Below are positions 9,701 through 18,067 of a stretch of DNA of 61,435 bases, piece by piece. The notes under the pieces were generated by a model. The model saw nothing but the letters and a program-made list of their open reading frames with translations. It did no database searches and had not been told where the DNA came from. How positions within the stretch are numbered: position 1 is the first letter of the stretch; each line of letters begins with the position of its first letter. This DNA is from Leptotrichia trevisanii DSM 22070. Its GTDB lineage: Bacteria > Fusobacteriota > Fusobacteriia > Fusobacteriales > Leptotrichiaceae. The stretch spans positions 1 through 61,435 of the forward strand of contig NZ_KI519445.1 in the NCBI RefSeq assembly GCF_000482505.1. The letters run 5' to 3'. A program made the translations under genes and the position numbers.

Positions 9701-9990
9701 AGCTGATTGTTAGAATGGAAAAATTTATCGAAAAAAATAAAAATATTTATGATAAGAAATACAAAGTCTACACGGAATTTGAAATTTATGATTCTGATGG
9801 AAAAAAGCGTATTATTGATAGAATTAACATTGATGAAGAAAACAAGAAAATCTATATTTATGATTACAAGACTGGATTTGAGCCTGAAACGAATGAGAAG
9901 TATCAGGAGCAAATTAATGAGTATAGGGATATTTTAAGCAAAAAAGTTTCAACAGATTATGAAATTGATGTGAAATTATTGGAAGTTTAA
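6712..9990 (+). CDS. addA: AddA-like UvrD/RecB-type helicase-nuclease subunit
   Basis: The A subunit of the AddAB-type machine: an SF1A helicase with a C-terminal nuclease, 1092 residues. Visible motifs in order: Walker A ASAGTGKT (about residue 20), motif Ia TFTKKATAE, Walker B MIDEFQDT (about 405), motif III GDEKQSIYNWRG, motif V TIHKSKGLEFD (about 770), motif VI YVALTRAKKN. The nuclease has GLAMHYYFE, RIIDRINID, YDYKTG and QEQINEY, so its active site looks intact. The start is a GTG at 6712, 11 bases after GGGAGGA and inside the addB-like gene, so translation of the two is probably coupled. The two subunits would unwind and degrade DNA ends to load RecA. Confidence 0.88.
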   Translation: MKINNINDNNQNKIILKASAGTGKTYRLSLEYIANLIRGVNYKNIVVMTFTKKATAEIKERIYDFLYQIAFEKYDWIGLEESLKELYGFSDSEILKENLQNVYFEMIKNKDEIRIYTIDGFTNRIFKNTIAPYFGIYNYETIDKEEDEFYNDILIKIIGNSYYFEKFKFIFDEEKDRKNISTYVKIVKSLLDMQEKFLLAGDSYKEANLILKNNKSSRSFVENFENIFENVKKIAEIKGKKVTEILNGKFTDIFKKFEELNQNNFDISAMQDKKIKLILEKSDDIFGTGNIWDGGKTRGKDVKELLDEMKEEQDILRETVSNYIFNEEVLPTDRKIKELAKIIFDIAEQTKLNTKRFTHTDISTYTYKFIFDKELGFVKTDNNNSNAVTEDFLELIGGQIDTIMIDEFQDTSILQWKILELLLSSAKNIICVGDEKQSIYNWRGGEKELFENLENLIGGNVQNLEKSYRSYKQIIENVNKIFTNYNENWKYTNSLYRDDEDYQRGYFGYYFQERKSRYGDEEEKPEKAYEEMIRNLREGKIQNFGKSCIICRGNRELAEITARLNEEKIPFTLESNSSILDYRAVKSLYKLIKFFVYHNFIYLLEFMRSDLIGCLNDHVKYLVENKDLIEKYITTNIDFSHKNLENENSFEYFVENLENFEKKENLLEYKNIDFMERNGLSFSEILEKIKELYKLSINLNDKYVKENFSKKIIQDFDVTSFYSTNSDIKNIFQFFNILKEFDNLYEFVVHIEDEKDNLKQISSSDENAINLMTIHKSKGLEFDTIIYYRKGKTGGNNFKTFETYFDYDENFTNVTNFLITFSKYAKNLKNIKEYGIIAEKNSQKEKMEEINADYVALTRAKKNLMLYFEAYITKNGYSDDLIKKLIDVYDENTEFGIGEITETERKIVSNSENLKENAKLEENKINNKILKTYFSEDKFKIKKSSITLEKEFKRKKGLAMHYYFEHILNNLKTDKLIAKSALLSRYGNMLGKKIVEELIVRMEKFIEKNKNIYDKKYKVYTEFEIYDSDGKKRIIDRINIDEENKKIYIYDYKTGFEPETNEKYQEQINEYRDILSKKVSTDYEIDVKLLEV

Positions 9991-10083
9991 AGTGATTTTT
10001 GAAAAAAACGGATTTTTCTATTTCAAAAATAAGATTAATAGGTTATAATAGTATGAAATGATTAAAATTTAGGAGGAAAAAAT

Positions 10084-11004
10084 ATGTCAATATTAGTTTT
10101 TGGACACAAAAATCCAGATACAGATACAATTTGTTCGGCGATTGCTTATGCAGAACTGAAAAATAAATTGGGAAAAGATGTTAAGGCTGTAAGACTTGGA
10201 GAAATTAATGAGGAAACTAAGTATGCTTTGAATTATTTTAAGGCTGAAAAGCCTGAATTGATGGAAAATGTGGCTGGAAAAGAAATAATACTGGTGGATC
10301 ATAATGAGAGAACTCAAACTGCTGATGGATTTGAAGAGGCAAAAGTTTTGGAACTGATTGATCATCACAGAATTTCAAATTTTAATGTGGATGAGCCTTT
10401 GTATGCAAGAGTAGAGCCTGTCGGATGTACTGCGACAATCATTTTGAAATTATTTAAGGAAAACAATCTTGTACCAAGCAAGGAAACTGCTGGACTTATG
10501 TTAAGTGCCATTATTTCAGATACATTGCTTTTTAAATCTCCAACTTGTACAGAATGCGATGTGAAGGCTGGTAAGGAACTGGCTGAAATCGCTGGAGTAA
10601 ATGCGGATGAGTATGGACTTGAAATGTTAAAGGCTGGAACTGCACTTGGAGATAAATCTGAAGCAGAACTGTTAAATATGGATATGAAAATCTTTGAAAT
10701 TGATGGTGCAAAAATCGGTGTTGCACAAGTTAATACTGTAAATGAAGCAGAAGTTTTGGAAAGAAAAGAAAAATTACTTGCTGAAATTGATAGTATTATT
10801 ACAAAAGAAGGACTAAAATTCTTTATGTTTGCAATCACAAATATTTTATCAAATGATTCTGTGGCTCTAGTTTCAGGAGATGGAAATGATATTATTGAAA
10901 AAGCATTTGGAGAAAAAGTTGACAGCAACTTAGTAACTTTGAAAGGTGTAGTTTCAAGAAAGAAACAGATCATTCCGCCATTAACAAAAGCGATTCAAGG
11001 ATAA
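10084..11004 (+). CDS. ppaC: Manganese-dependent inorganic pyrophosphatase (family II)
   Basis: Hydrolyses pyrophosphate released by biosynthesis. The DHH-family motifs are clear in its 306 residues: FGHKNPDTDT near the N-terminus (metal-binding His and Asp), VDHNE, the signature LIDHHR, and the C-terminal SRKKQIIPPL of the DHHA2 domain that binds substrate. Length is normal for the short form without CBS domains. An AGGAGG site lies just before the ATG. A TATAAT at about 10044-10049 may be its -10 box, though no good -35 box is seen. Confidence 0.95.
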   Translation: MSILVFGHKNPDTDTICSAIAYAELKNKLGKDVKAVRLGEINEETKYALNYFKAEKPELMENVAGKEIILVDHNERTQTADGFEEAKVLELIDHHRISNFNVDEPLYARVEPVGCTATIILKLFKENNLVPSKETAGLMLSAIISDTLLFKSPTCTECDVKAGKELAEIAGVNADEYGLEMLKAGTALGDKSEAELLNMDMKIFEIDGAKIGVAQVNTVNEAEVLERKEKLLAEIDSIITKEGLKFFMFAITNILSNDSVALVSGDGNDIIEKAFGEKVDSNLVTLKGVVSRKKQIIPPLTKAIQG

Positions 11005-11032
11005 ATTACAAAAATAAAAAAGGATTTTAAAA

Positions 11033-11392
11033 ATGGCAATAGTGAAATTTAAGAAAAGGGAAGAATTGAAAATATTATTTGCAATAAAGCTGCCTATGAT
11101 AATTTCTGAGCTTTATAAGGAAGTGCGAAATAAAAAGACAGCGAATGAGATAATAAGAAATTCTCTTAATATGACAAAAAATCGTGTGATTAACACACTG
11201 GAGCTGGTGGATGGTTTTGGAAATCAGTTTTCTGTACTTGTTATTTATGACAATATTCTGGAAGAAAAGGAACTTTTGAAATATAATATGGAAATTGAAA
11301 ATATTGATTTCAGAATTCTGGAATTTGATTTCAATGGTAAAATGGAAATTGAAGAAATGATAACACACGTAAAAAGATTATACAATAAATAG
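11033..11392 (+). CDS. Hypothetical protein
   Basis: A 119-residue soluble protein with no signal peptide or membrane segment. I do not recognise a family. The N-terminal half looks helical and basic, the C-terminal half alternates beta-like stretches (NQFSVLVIYDNI, NIDFRILEFDFNG). It follows ppaC by 28 bases with an AAGGA site, so it is probably co-transcribed with it. Confidence 0.6.
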   Translation: MAIVKFKKREELKILFAIKLPMIISELYKEVRNKKTANEIIRNSLNMTKNRVINTLELVDGFGNQFSVLVIYDNILEEKELLKYNMEIENIDFRILEFDFNGKMEIEEMITHVKRLYNK

Positions 11393-11470
11393 TTTTGCAA
11401 TTTTTATTTAAGTGACGAATTTTCATATTTGAATTAAAGATTATAGCTTAAAATAAAGTGAGGAATGTTT

Positions 11471-12106
11471 ATGAAGAAAAAAATGGTAGTATTGGTTAGC
11501 ATTTTAATGTTGTTAATGGCAACTGTTGTAAATGCTAAAGAAAAAAAATCAAAAGAAGAAAAAAAATTTGAAAAAATTATGCAAAGTTTTCAATTGGAAG
11601 CAGTTATAAAAACAACAAAAGGAGATATTTCATTTTATTTATATCCTGAAGCCGCTCCTAAAAATGTTGCAAACTTTGTATTTTTGGCAAAAAACAATTT
11701 TTACAATGGATTGACTTTTTTCAGAGTTATTCCAAACGGACTTGTTCAAGGTGGAGATCCTGCTGGAAATGGAACTGGTACAACGGGATATTTTCTCCCA
11801 GATGAATTTACAAAATGGCTGACTTTTGACGTTGAAGGAATACTGGCAATGGCAAATTCAGGCCCAAACACTAACAGCAGCCAGTTTTTCATAACTATGC
11901 AGCCAATGAAAAATCTGAATGGAAAACATACAGTTATCGGTGGAACAAAAAATCGTGAAGATTTGAGCGTATTAAGAACTTTGCGGCAAGATGACAAAAT
12001 ATTAAACATTGACATTAAAGGTAAAAAAGTTGATAAATTTCTTGATTATTTCCCAGACGAAGTCAGCGAATGGGAATCTAAACTGAAAAAACCTGAAAAT
12101 AATTAA
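11471..12106 (+). CDS. Exported cyclophilin-type peptidyl-prolyl isomerase
   Basis: A 211-residue protein with an N-terminal signal peptide (basic MKKK, hydrophobic core, cut near VNA-KEKK) and a cyclophilin domain from about residue 40. Family landmarks are LYPEAAPKNVANFVFLA, FFRVIPNGLVQGGDPAGNG, the SSQFFITM core and NGKHTVIGG. It speeds cis-trans isomerisation of proline bonds, here probably in the periplasm. The ATG at 11471 is better spaced from GAGG than the ATG at 11465. It is a single-gene unit closed by a terminator. Confidence 0.9.
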   Translation: MKKKMVVLVSILMLLMATVVNAKEKKSKEEKKFEKIMQSFQLEAVIKTTKGDISFYLYPEAAPKNVANFVFLAKNNFYNGLTFFRVIPNGLVQGGDPAGNGTGTTGYFLPDEFTKWLTFDVEGILAMANSGPNTNSSQFFITMQPMKNLNGKHTVIGGTKNREDLSVLRTLRQDDKILNIDIKGKKVDKFLDYFPDEVSEWESKLKKPENN

Positions 12107-12113
12107 TCCATAA

Positions 12114-12144
12114 AAACTCTCAATATAATAATTGGGAGTTTTTT
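12114..12144 (+). terminator. Intrinsic terminator after the cyclophilin gene
   Basis: AACTCTCAA pairs with TTGGGAGTT (one G-U) around a 9-base AT loop, followed by TTTT-C-TTTA. Confidence 0.8.
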
Positions 12145-12181
12145 CTTTATTTTTTATATTTATCAAAACTTGTAAACTCAG

Positions 12182-12210
12182 TTCACAAGTTACAGTAAAA
12201 ATGCTATAAT
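12182..12210 (+). promoter_or_regulatory. Promoter of the methyltransferase gene
   Basis: TTCACA and TATAAT are separated by 17 bases; TGC directly before the -10 box makes it an extended -10 promoter. It lies about 36 bases before the start codon. Confidence 0.75.
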
Positions 12211-12246
12211 AATATGTAATTCAAATTAAAAGAAACGAGGAAATTA

Positions 12247-12987
12247 ATGCACAAGGAATTTGCTGAAATTTACGATATTTTTATGAAATATGTAAATTAT
12301 GACGAATGGTATAAATTTTTGAGAATGTTTATAAAAAAAAACGGAACTGTTCTGGATTTGGGATGTGGAACAGGGGAATTTATATGGCGATTTTTGAGGG
12401 ATGGATTTTCGGTTGTTGGAGTGGATTTATCAGAAAAAATGCTGGAAATGTCTGAAAAAAAACTATTAAAAAAGAATTTTGCAAATAATTATAAATTAGT
12501 AAAAGAAAATATTGTAAATTATGAAAACATAAATGAAAATAATGATATTCAACAAGTTGATTATATTATCTGTAATTTTGACACGGTAAATTATTTAAAA
12601 AATGAAAAGGAATTTTTGAAATTTATTGAAAAATGTAATCAGAATTTGAAAAAAGATGGATATTTAATTTTTGATGCTGTAACAGAAGATATTTTTGAGG
12701 AAATATTTGAAAATGATGTATTTCTGGATGAAGAGTCTGAATATACAAGCATCTGGCGACACGAACAATTAAGTGAAAGAAAGCATCTGGTGGAAATTGA
12801 CTTATTTATCCGTGAAAATGAAAATGATAACTTATTCAGAAAATACAACGAAGTGCAGCATAAATTTATTTACGAGTCTGAATGGATTGTGGAAACCGTT
12901 CAGAATAATGGTTTTGAAGTGTTTGATACTGCTTCTAATCCTGAATTTGGGGAAAGCAGAATATTTTTTGTACTAAAAAAATTGTAA
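12247..12987 (+). CDS. Class I SAM-dependent methyltransferase
   Basis: A 246-residue enzyme with the SAM-binding Rossmann fold. Motif I is VLDLGCGTGEF (about residues 36-46), motif II VVGVDLSEKML (about 57-67), and the motif IV region reads VDYIICNFDTVNYL. The overall layout resembles the YqeM-like or methyltransf_25 group, whose substrate is mostly unknown. It stands alone with its own promoter, so context does not give a substrate. No signs of damage. Confidence 0.85.
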   Translation: MHKEFAEIYDIFMKYVNYDEWYKFLRMFIKKNGTVLDLGCGTGEFIWRFLRDGFSVVGVDLSEKMLEMSEKKLLKKNFANNYKLVKENIVNYENINENNDIQQVDYIICNFDTVNYLKNEKEFLKFIEKCNQNLKKDGYLIFDAVTEDIFEEIFENDVFLDEESEYTSIWRHEQLSERKHLVEIDLFIRENENDNLFRKYNEVQHKFIYESEWIVETVQNNGFEVFDTASNPEFGESRIFFVLKKL

Positions 12988-13092
12988 TTACTAATTTTGA
13001 AAAATTAAATTGATAAAAATTGGAAGAATTTTGGGTTTTAGTTAATTTATGAATTAAAAATTTGAATAAAATTTTAAAAAGGAAGTCATATT

Positions 13093-13461
13093 ATGGAATT
13101 GGAAGACAAAAAAGAAATTTTTGAAATAGAAAATGAAATAGCCGATGAAGAGAAAACTGCACAAACAGAAGAAGAAAAAAGAAAACAAAAAATTTTTGAA
13201 ATAGAAAAAAAACTAGGTAGGCATAATAATGAAAAAGAATTAAAAAATAAAAGAAATAACAAATTAATGAAATATTTTGCACTTGCAACAAATATGGTTT
13301 ATATTTTAGCATTACCAATATTAATTATGCTGGGGTTTTATTTACTTTTAAAAAGATATCTGTTCAAAACGGATCAACCACTTGTCTTAATTATTTTTCT
13401 GATAATAGGAGCCGTTTCTGGCTACTGGTCACTTATAAAGCAAGTAAATAACATAAAATAA
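13093..13461 (+). CDS. AtpZ/AtpI-like membrane protein with charged N-terminus
   Basis: A 122-residue protein: a strongly charged, probably coiled-coil N-terminal half (about residues 1-55) and two membrane helices (about 63-87 and 95-115). The last helix, with GAVSGYWSLIKQV, looks like the end of AtpZ/AtpI-type proteins that help assemble the ATP synthase c-ring or carry Mg2+. It lies 23 bases before an ATP synthase subunit I-like gene, which supports this. No other atp gene is in the window. Confidence 0.55.
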   Translation: MELEDKKEIFEIENEIADEEKTAQTEEEKRKQKIFEIEKKLGRHNNEKELKNKRNNKLMKYFALATNMVYILALPILIMLGFYLLLKRYLFKTDQPLVLIIFLIIGAVSGYWSLIKQVNNIK

Positions 13462-13484
13462 TACAGATTGGGAAAGGAAGAAAA

Positions 13485-13883
13485 ATGCTGGAAAAAATGC
13501 CACAAAACATAAAAAAAGCATATATTATTTCTATTTTTATTATGATATTAATCCTTCTTCTAGGGATAATTTTTAAGTGTGTAGAATTTTATTTTGGATA
13601 TTTAACTGGGGCAGTAATTTCCACTATAAATATAAATTTGCTTGTGAATGGTGTGCATAATATCTTATACTTTCAGGATAGGGGTAAATTACGTGGAAAT
13701 ATTGAATATTTGAAGAGAATGTTAATATTTTGTGTGGGAATGTTTATAGTTGGGGAAGTAAGCCAGAAATACTTTGAAAGCCACGTACTGACAAATATTC
13801 TGGCAACTGGAATCGGAGCATTAAATTTTAAAATTTCATATTTTTTATGTTACTGGACTGAAAAATTATTTAAAAAAAAATGA
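13485..13883 (+). CDS. ATP synthase subunit I-like protein
   Basis: A 132-residue protein with four likely membrane helices. The pattern fits the ATP synthase subunit I (AtpI) family: FYFGYLTGAVISTININLLV in the first pair of helices and a second pair ending in FKISYFLCYW. Such proteins are normally encoded just ahead of atpB and help build the membrane rotor. Here the neighbour downstream is the convergent cbiB, only 5 bases away, so the rest of the atp operon must lie elsewhere. Confidence 0.6.
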   Translation: MLEKMPQNIKKAYIISIFIMILILLLGIIFKCVEFYFGYLTGAVISTININLLVNGVHNILYFQDRGKLRGNIEYLKRMLIFCVGMFIVGEVSQKYFESHVLTNILATGIGALNFKISYFLCYWTEKLFKKK

Positions 13884-13888
13884 TTTTT

Positions 13889-14893
13889 TTACAACAACAT
13901 ATTAACAAAAAAATACAATATAAAATATGCAATCGAATTAAATATGCTGTTAAACAGCCCATTTATAATCAAACAAATTATAGAAAAACAAAATATCGCT
14001 ACAAAACTTGTAACATACATTAATAGTATATTTTTTTTAATATCTTCTAATCTAAATTCCTTTTTCTTATCCCCTATTATCGGTTTTTCCACTTCTTTTC
14101 CAAAATATGAAACTTTTCCGCCAAACTGCACTCCTAATGCTCCTGCAACTGCACTTTCTGAATGTCCTGAATTTAGACTTGCGTGATTTTTCCTATCTCT
14201 TTTAAATATTTTCCATGCATTTTTGTAATTATATCTTAAAATATAACTTGCTGCTGTTATAAAAATCCCTGAAATTCTTGCTGGAATAAAGTTTACCACA
14301 TCATCTAATTTTGCCGAAAATGTACCAAATTTTTCATATTTCTCATTTTTATATCCAACCATTGAATCAAGCGTATTTATCGCCTTATAAGCCATCGCAA
14401 GTGGAAGTCCACCCACAAACATATAAAACATCGGCGCAATCACACCATCCACCATATTTTCGGAAATAGTTTCCATTGTACTTCTAATAATCATAACTTT
14501 ATCCATCTTTTCAGTATCTCTTGAAACCAAATAAGACAATTTTTCTCTTGCTACTTTCAGATTTCCTAATTTTAAAATCTTATAAACTCTTTTCCCTTCA
14601 CGAGCCAATGATTTTACCGAAAATATTGTATACATCAAATAAATTTCAAAAATCTGCAAAACTTTTACAATTTTTGTCAATTTCACAAATCCATACATTA
14701 CCAAAAATGTACTTGCAACTACTAAAATACCTAAAACTGCTCCACCAATAAAGCTACCCTTTTTCCCGTATAATTTTTTCTCTAAAAATGTAATCATTTT
14801 ACCAATAATCTGGACTGGATGTGTAATTTTCTCTGGATCTCCAAAAATCAAGTCCAAAATAAATGCAATCCATATTTTTATTAAAAAATTCAT
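13889..14893 (-). CDS. cbiB: Adenosylcobinamide-phosphate synthase (CbiB/CobD)
   Basis: A membrane enzyme that attaches the aminopropanol arm to adenosylcobyric acid in cobalamin biosynthesis. The 334 residues show the family start (LDLIFGDPEKITHPVQIIGKM), VSRDT, the segment ISENMVDGVIAPMFY, KAINTLDSMVGYKN, and the conserved NSGHSESAVAGALGVQFGG, with several membrane helices. Length is normal. No other cobalamin gene is in the window, so it may serve salvage or belong to a pathway encoded elsewhere. An AGGAG site lies before the ATG. Confidence 0.92.
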   Translation of the reverse strand: MNFLIKIWIAFILDLIFGDPEKITHPVQIIGKMITFLEKKLYGKKGSFIGGAVLGILVVASTFLVMYGFVKLTKIVKVLQIFEIYLMYTIFSVKSLAREGKRVYKILKLGNLKVAREKLSYLVSRDTEKMDKVMIIRSTMETISENMVDGVIAPMFYMFVGGLPLAMAYKAINTLDSMVGYKNEKYEKFGTFSAKLDDVVNFIPARISGIFITAASYILRYNYKNAWKIFKRDRKNHASLNSGHSESAVAGALGVQFGGKVSYFGKEVEKPIIGDKKKEFRLEDIKKNILLMYVTSFVAIFCFSIICLIINGLFNSIFNSIAYFILYFFVNMLL

Positions 14894-14927
14894 TATTTAT
14901 CTCCTAATTTTATTTAAAATTATTTTT

Positions 14928-15488
14928 TTAATAAGCTATATCGTCTGTTGCTTTTGTCCCCATTTCTTCCATAACTTCTATCATTCCCGCATCATTTTCA
15001 TCATTTTTATTCCAAAAATCTTTACTGTAAAAACGTTTCCATTCTCCATTTATTGTATCATAAACAATCAGGTAAGCCATAAATTCTTCTTTATTTTCTG
15101 GACTATAAATATACATTCTATATTTATAATATTCTGGAGAATTACTATATTCTAATTCTGTTAAGTTTTTCCAAGGGTATAATTTGTTTATGTCATTTTC
15201 AAATTTATCAATATAATTAGCAATTTCAATATATGTAAGATCTGCTTTACTTCCCCCTTTATTATAAACTAACCCGATTTCCAAAGAACTTACGTTTTCT
15301 TTGTCTACTGTTTCATATACCATTTTATTTTTTTCTATATCACAATAAATTTTATTTGTTAATTTTGCAGTTTTTACTAATTCTACCATTTTATTTGCAT
15401 ATCCTGTATTGTTTTCATACCAATTACAATTAGAAGAAAAACCTATTGTTCCCACTACTAAAAATATTAAAAATAAAACTTTTCTCAT
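14928..15488 (-). CDS. Hypothetical exported protein
   Basis: A 186-residue protein with a clear signal peptide (basic start, hydrophobic core, cut near GFSS-NCNWY). The mature part has no membrane segment and is rich in Tyr, Asn and acidic residues. I do not recognise a family. A good AAAGGA site precedes the ATG. It lies between pgeF and cbiB on the same strand, possibly in one transcript; its role is unknown. Confidence 0.65.
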   Translation of the reverse strand: MRKVLFLIFLVVGTIGFSSNCNWYENNTGYANKMVELVKTAKLTNKIYCDIEKNKMVYETVDKENVSSLEIGLVYNKGGSKADLTYIEIANYIDKFENDINKLYPWKNLTELEYSNSPEYYKYRMYIYSPENKEEFMAYLIVYDTINGEWKRFYSKDFWNKNDENDAGMIEVMEEMGTKATDDIAY

Positions 15489-15519
15489 AATTTCATTTCC
15501 TTTCTTTTTTGTTGTTTTT

Positions 15520-16299
15520 TTATTTAAAACTAATCATAGCCGTAGCCCTTCCAGCGTTTTTTCCTTCCCTTCTATAAGAATGAAATTTTTCATCAAATGT
15601 ACTTTCAGTTGCTACAATCAAATTTTCCTGTTTTATCCCAAGTTTGAGTGCCATAAGTTCATTAAATTTTGTATTGTCAAAATGATATTTTTCTGTTTTC
15701 TCATTAAACCAAAATGATTTTTCCACAATTTCTCTGTTACTTTTTCCAAATTTTTCCACAAACTTATCATAAAATTCATTTCCAATTTCATAATCTTTCT
15801 GCCCAATCCCAATTCCTAACGCCATTACCACATTCTCAACTTGCGTTCCATATTTTTTTTGCATTTCCAAAAGCCCTGATTTCATCATTTCCTTAAATGT
15901 CCCTGGCCATCCTGAATGCCATACTCCTATAACCTGATTTTCCTTATCATAGACAAAAATCGGCAAACAATCCGCATAAAATGTAAAAATTGCAATGTCT
16001 TTCCTTTTTGTCAAAAATCCATCAATATCTTCCTCTTTTTCATAATAATATTTCGTTGTATCTTCATCAATGGTTTTTACATTGTTAGAATGTGTCTGAA
16101 ATGCCATCACTTCTTGTTTATCGGTTAAATTCAAATCTTTTAGCAACTTTTCACGATTTTTTTTCTGTATACCTTCTATTTGATTTTCAATTGGGCAGTA
16201 ATCAGACATATTTCCAGCGATTTTTTTTGTATAAACTGCTGTAATACCGTATTTTTCAAACTCTTCAATATAAAAATAATTTTCCTTTTCTATAAACAT
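15520..16299 (-). CDS. pgeF: Peptidoglycan editing factor PgeF / laccase-domain protein
   Basis: A 259-residue member of the YfiH/PgeF (Cu-oxidase_4) family, also called purine nucleoside phosphorylase LACC1-type. In E. coli it corrects peptidoglycan precursors carrying L-Ser in place of L-Ala. The metal site is visible: His in QTHSNNV, Cys in YADCLPI and His in GVWHSGWPGT. Length is normal. An EGKNAGR segment near the end is also typical. It lies in a minus-strand run with unknown exported proteins. Confidence 0.85.
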   Translation of the reverse strand: MFIEKENYFYIEEFEKYGITAVYTKKIAGNMSDYCPIENQIEGIQKKNREKLLKDLNLTDKQEVMAFQTHSNNVKTIDEDTTKYYYEKEEDIDGFLTKRKDIAIFTFYADCLPIFVYDKENQVIGVWHSGWPGTFKEMMKSGLLEMQKKYGTQVENVVMALGIGIGQKDYEIGNEFYDKFVEKFGKSNREIVEKSFWFNEKTEKYHFDNTKFNELMALKLGIKQENLIVATESTFDEKFHSYRREGKNAGRATAMISFK

Positions 16300-16322
16300 A
16301 ATTATCTATCCTTCTATATTTT

Positions 16323-17033
16323 CTACATACTGTTCGCTAAATTTGAAAATATTGTTTCTACTGTTTTAATTTGTTCATCCAAATCTTTCATATGCCAAGT
16401 ATTATTTACTTTATTCATATTTGAAGTTACAGTTATTTCTATATAATTTTCTTCTTTTTTAAATTCATCTTCTATAATTTCACTTATAGCATTCATAATT
16501 TTAGAAAAAACTTCTTTTTTATTCATTTTTTCCATTTGAGCTATCATATCTTCTGCATCTTTATATTTTAATTTTTGTGCAACAAGTTTAAGAAGTTCAT
16601 ATTCATTCTGAAATTTTGCAATATTTCCTTTACTACCGTCAAAAATTTTTACTTTTTGAGTAACCTGTGCTTCTGTGTCATTAAAAAATCTAATCTCTTC
16701 TATTTTACTTTGCTGATGCTCAATTCCTTTTTCCATCATACTAACTGCCATTTGCTTTAACATTTCAGCAGCAAAACTTTCATCTGTACCTTGAGTGGCT
16801 TTTTCTACCATATTTTCTAAAAAACTTTTAGCTGCTTCTTTTGTTTTACTTTTGTATTTCTCAGTGTCAGCTTCAAAACCCTTTTTTACTTCTAAAGAAA
16901 TTTTTTTCATTTTTTTCTCAGAAATTTTATAACTTTCACTTTTTGTAACATTGTAGTCCAATTTAGGTTCAGGCCCACACATTTGTACAGATAATAATAC
17001 TAATACTGTCATTACTAATTTTTTTATTTTCAT
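16323..17033 (-). CDS. Hypothetical exported protein, possible lipoprotein
   Basis: A 236-residue protein with an N-terminal signal sequence ending in LLSVQMC-GPEP. The cysteine suggests a lipoprotein, but Met just before it fits the lipobox poorly. The mature part is rich in Lys and Glu and largely helical, with a beta-like stretch (EAQVTQKVKIFDG). I do not recognise the family. It begins after an AGGAAGG site and precedes pgeF by about 23 bases. Confidence 0.65.
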   Translation of the reverse strand: MKIKKLVMTVLVLLSVQMCGPEPKLDYNVTKSESYKISEKKMKKISLEVKKGFEADTEKYKSKTKEAAKSFLENMVEKATQGTDESFAAEMLKQMAVSMMEKGIEHQQSKIEEIRFFNDTEAQVTQKVKIFDGSKGNIAKFQNEYELLKLVAQKLKYKDAEDMIAQMEKMNKKEVFSKIMNAISEIIEDEFKKEENYIEITVTSNMNKVNNTWHMKDLDEQIKTVETIFSNLANSM

Positions 17034-17092
17034 AATATTTTATTTCCTTCCTGTTTTTTTATTACGCTAAAATAATTTTTTATTACCATTTT

Positions 17093-18025
17093 TTATAAAA
17101 ACATCATTATCATATACCCTGAAATTATCGAAAAAATCCAAAGAGTAACACCATACAAAAGATTTTTCCCAGTCATTTTTTTTATAGTCTGTACATTTAA
17201 TGAAGTTCCGATCATATAAAGTGCAAGGGATAACAGCATTTTCCCTATTTGAGTAAGTAAACTGTAAATTGCTGGTAAATTTATTATTGTTGCAACAATT
17301 GAAGCTAAAATGAAAAATAATATAAAAATCGGAAATTTAATCTTCTTATTTTCAGATTTATTTAAAATGCTAAGAACAATAACTATTGGAATAATCCAGA
17401 GAGTTCTGGTAAGTTTCATAATTGTGGCTATTCTCAAGGCTTCTGTGCTGTGAAAAGCTGCAGCTGATACTACCGAACTTGTATCATGTATGCTTAGTGC
17501 AGTCCATATTCCAGTTTGTTCAGCATTTAACTTAAAATAATTAATAAAAAATGCAAAAAGAAATAATGCGACTGTATTTAAAATAAATACTATCCCAGTA
17601 GACAAGGCAATATCCTCATCAGAAGCCTCAATTACTGGAGAAGTTGCCGCAATAGCACTTCCACCGCAAATAGCAGTCCCAAACACAATTAATTGTGACA
17701 ACTTTTTTTCCATTTTAAAAATTTTTGCCAAAAATAACCCGATACTTATAACTACAATCAAACTAATTGCCGTCTGAAAAATCCCTTTACTTCCAACAGC
17801 AACAACCTTACTTATGCTAAGTCCAAATCCAAAAAATACGACAGCTGAATTTAGCGTAAGTTTTCGTATTTTCCCTAAATTTTTTGGAACTAGAATTAAA
17901 CTGAAACTTGCCAGAATAATTCCCATAAGAAGAGATATTCCCGAAGCAAAAGCGTGAACACTTTTAATTAATGGAAGCATTAACGCAATTGCACATCCCG
18001 CATAAAATACTATTTTTTTATTCAT
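17093..18025 (-). CDS. UPF0324 (YeiH-type) putative sulfate exporter
   Basis: A 310-residue protein with about ten membrane helices. The UPF0324/YeiH signature is clear: SVVVFFGFGLSIS-like helix, FGTAICGGSAIAATSPVIEA, and TALSIHDTSSVVSAA. The family is annotated as putative sulfate exporters, with little direct proof. I start at the ATG at 18025, which has TTAGGAG upstream; the frame is open to 18046 without a ribosome site. No regulator of the LysR type, common next to this family, is seen here. Confidence 0.85.
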   Translation of the reverse strand: MNKKIVFYAGCAIALMLPLIKSVHAFASGISLLMGIILASFSLILVPKNLGKIRKLTLNSAVVFFGFGLSISKVVAVGSKGIFQTAISLIVVISIGLFLAKIFKMEKKLSQLIVFGTAICGGSAIAATSPVIEASDEDIALSTGIVFILNTVALFLFAFFINYFKLNAEQTGIWTALSIHDTSSVVSAAAFHSTEALRIATIMKLTRTLWIIPIVIVLSILNKSENKKIKFPIFILFFILASIVATIINLPAIYSLLTQIGKMLLSLALYMIGTSLNVQTIKKMTGKNLLYGVTLWIFSIISGYMIMMFL

Positions 18026-18067
18026 TTTATAACTCCTAACTTTCAAAATATTTACAAAAGGTTTTTA

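Noticed and set aside
10001-10030. Hairpin after the addA-like gene
   Set aside because: The possible TTTTTGAAA/TTTCAAAAA stem is almost purely AT and not convincing as a terminator.
10365-10973. Open frame of 202 codons on the minus strand
   Set aside because: It lies fully inside ppaC, which has all family motifs, and shows no ribosome site. It is a by-product of ppaC codon use.
14894-14927. Cobalamin riboswitch before cbiB
   Set aside because: The gap is only 34 bases and has none of the conserved cobalamin riboswitch core; cbiB follows another gene closely.
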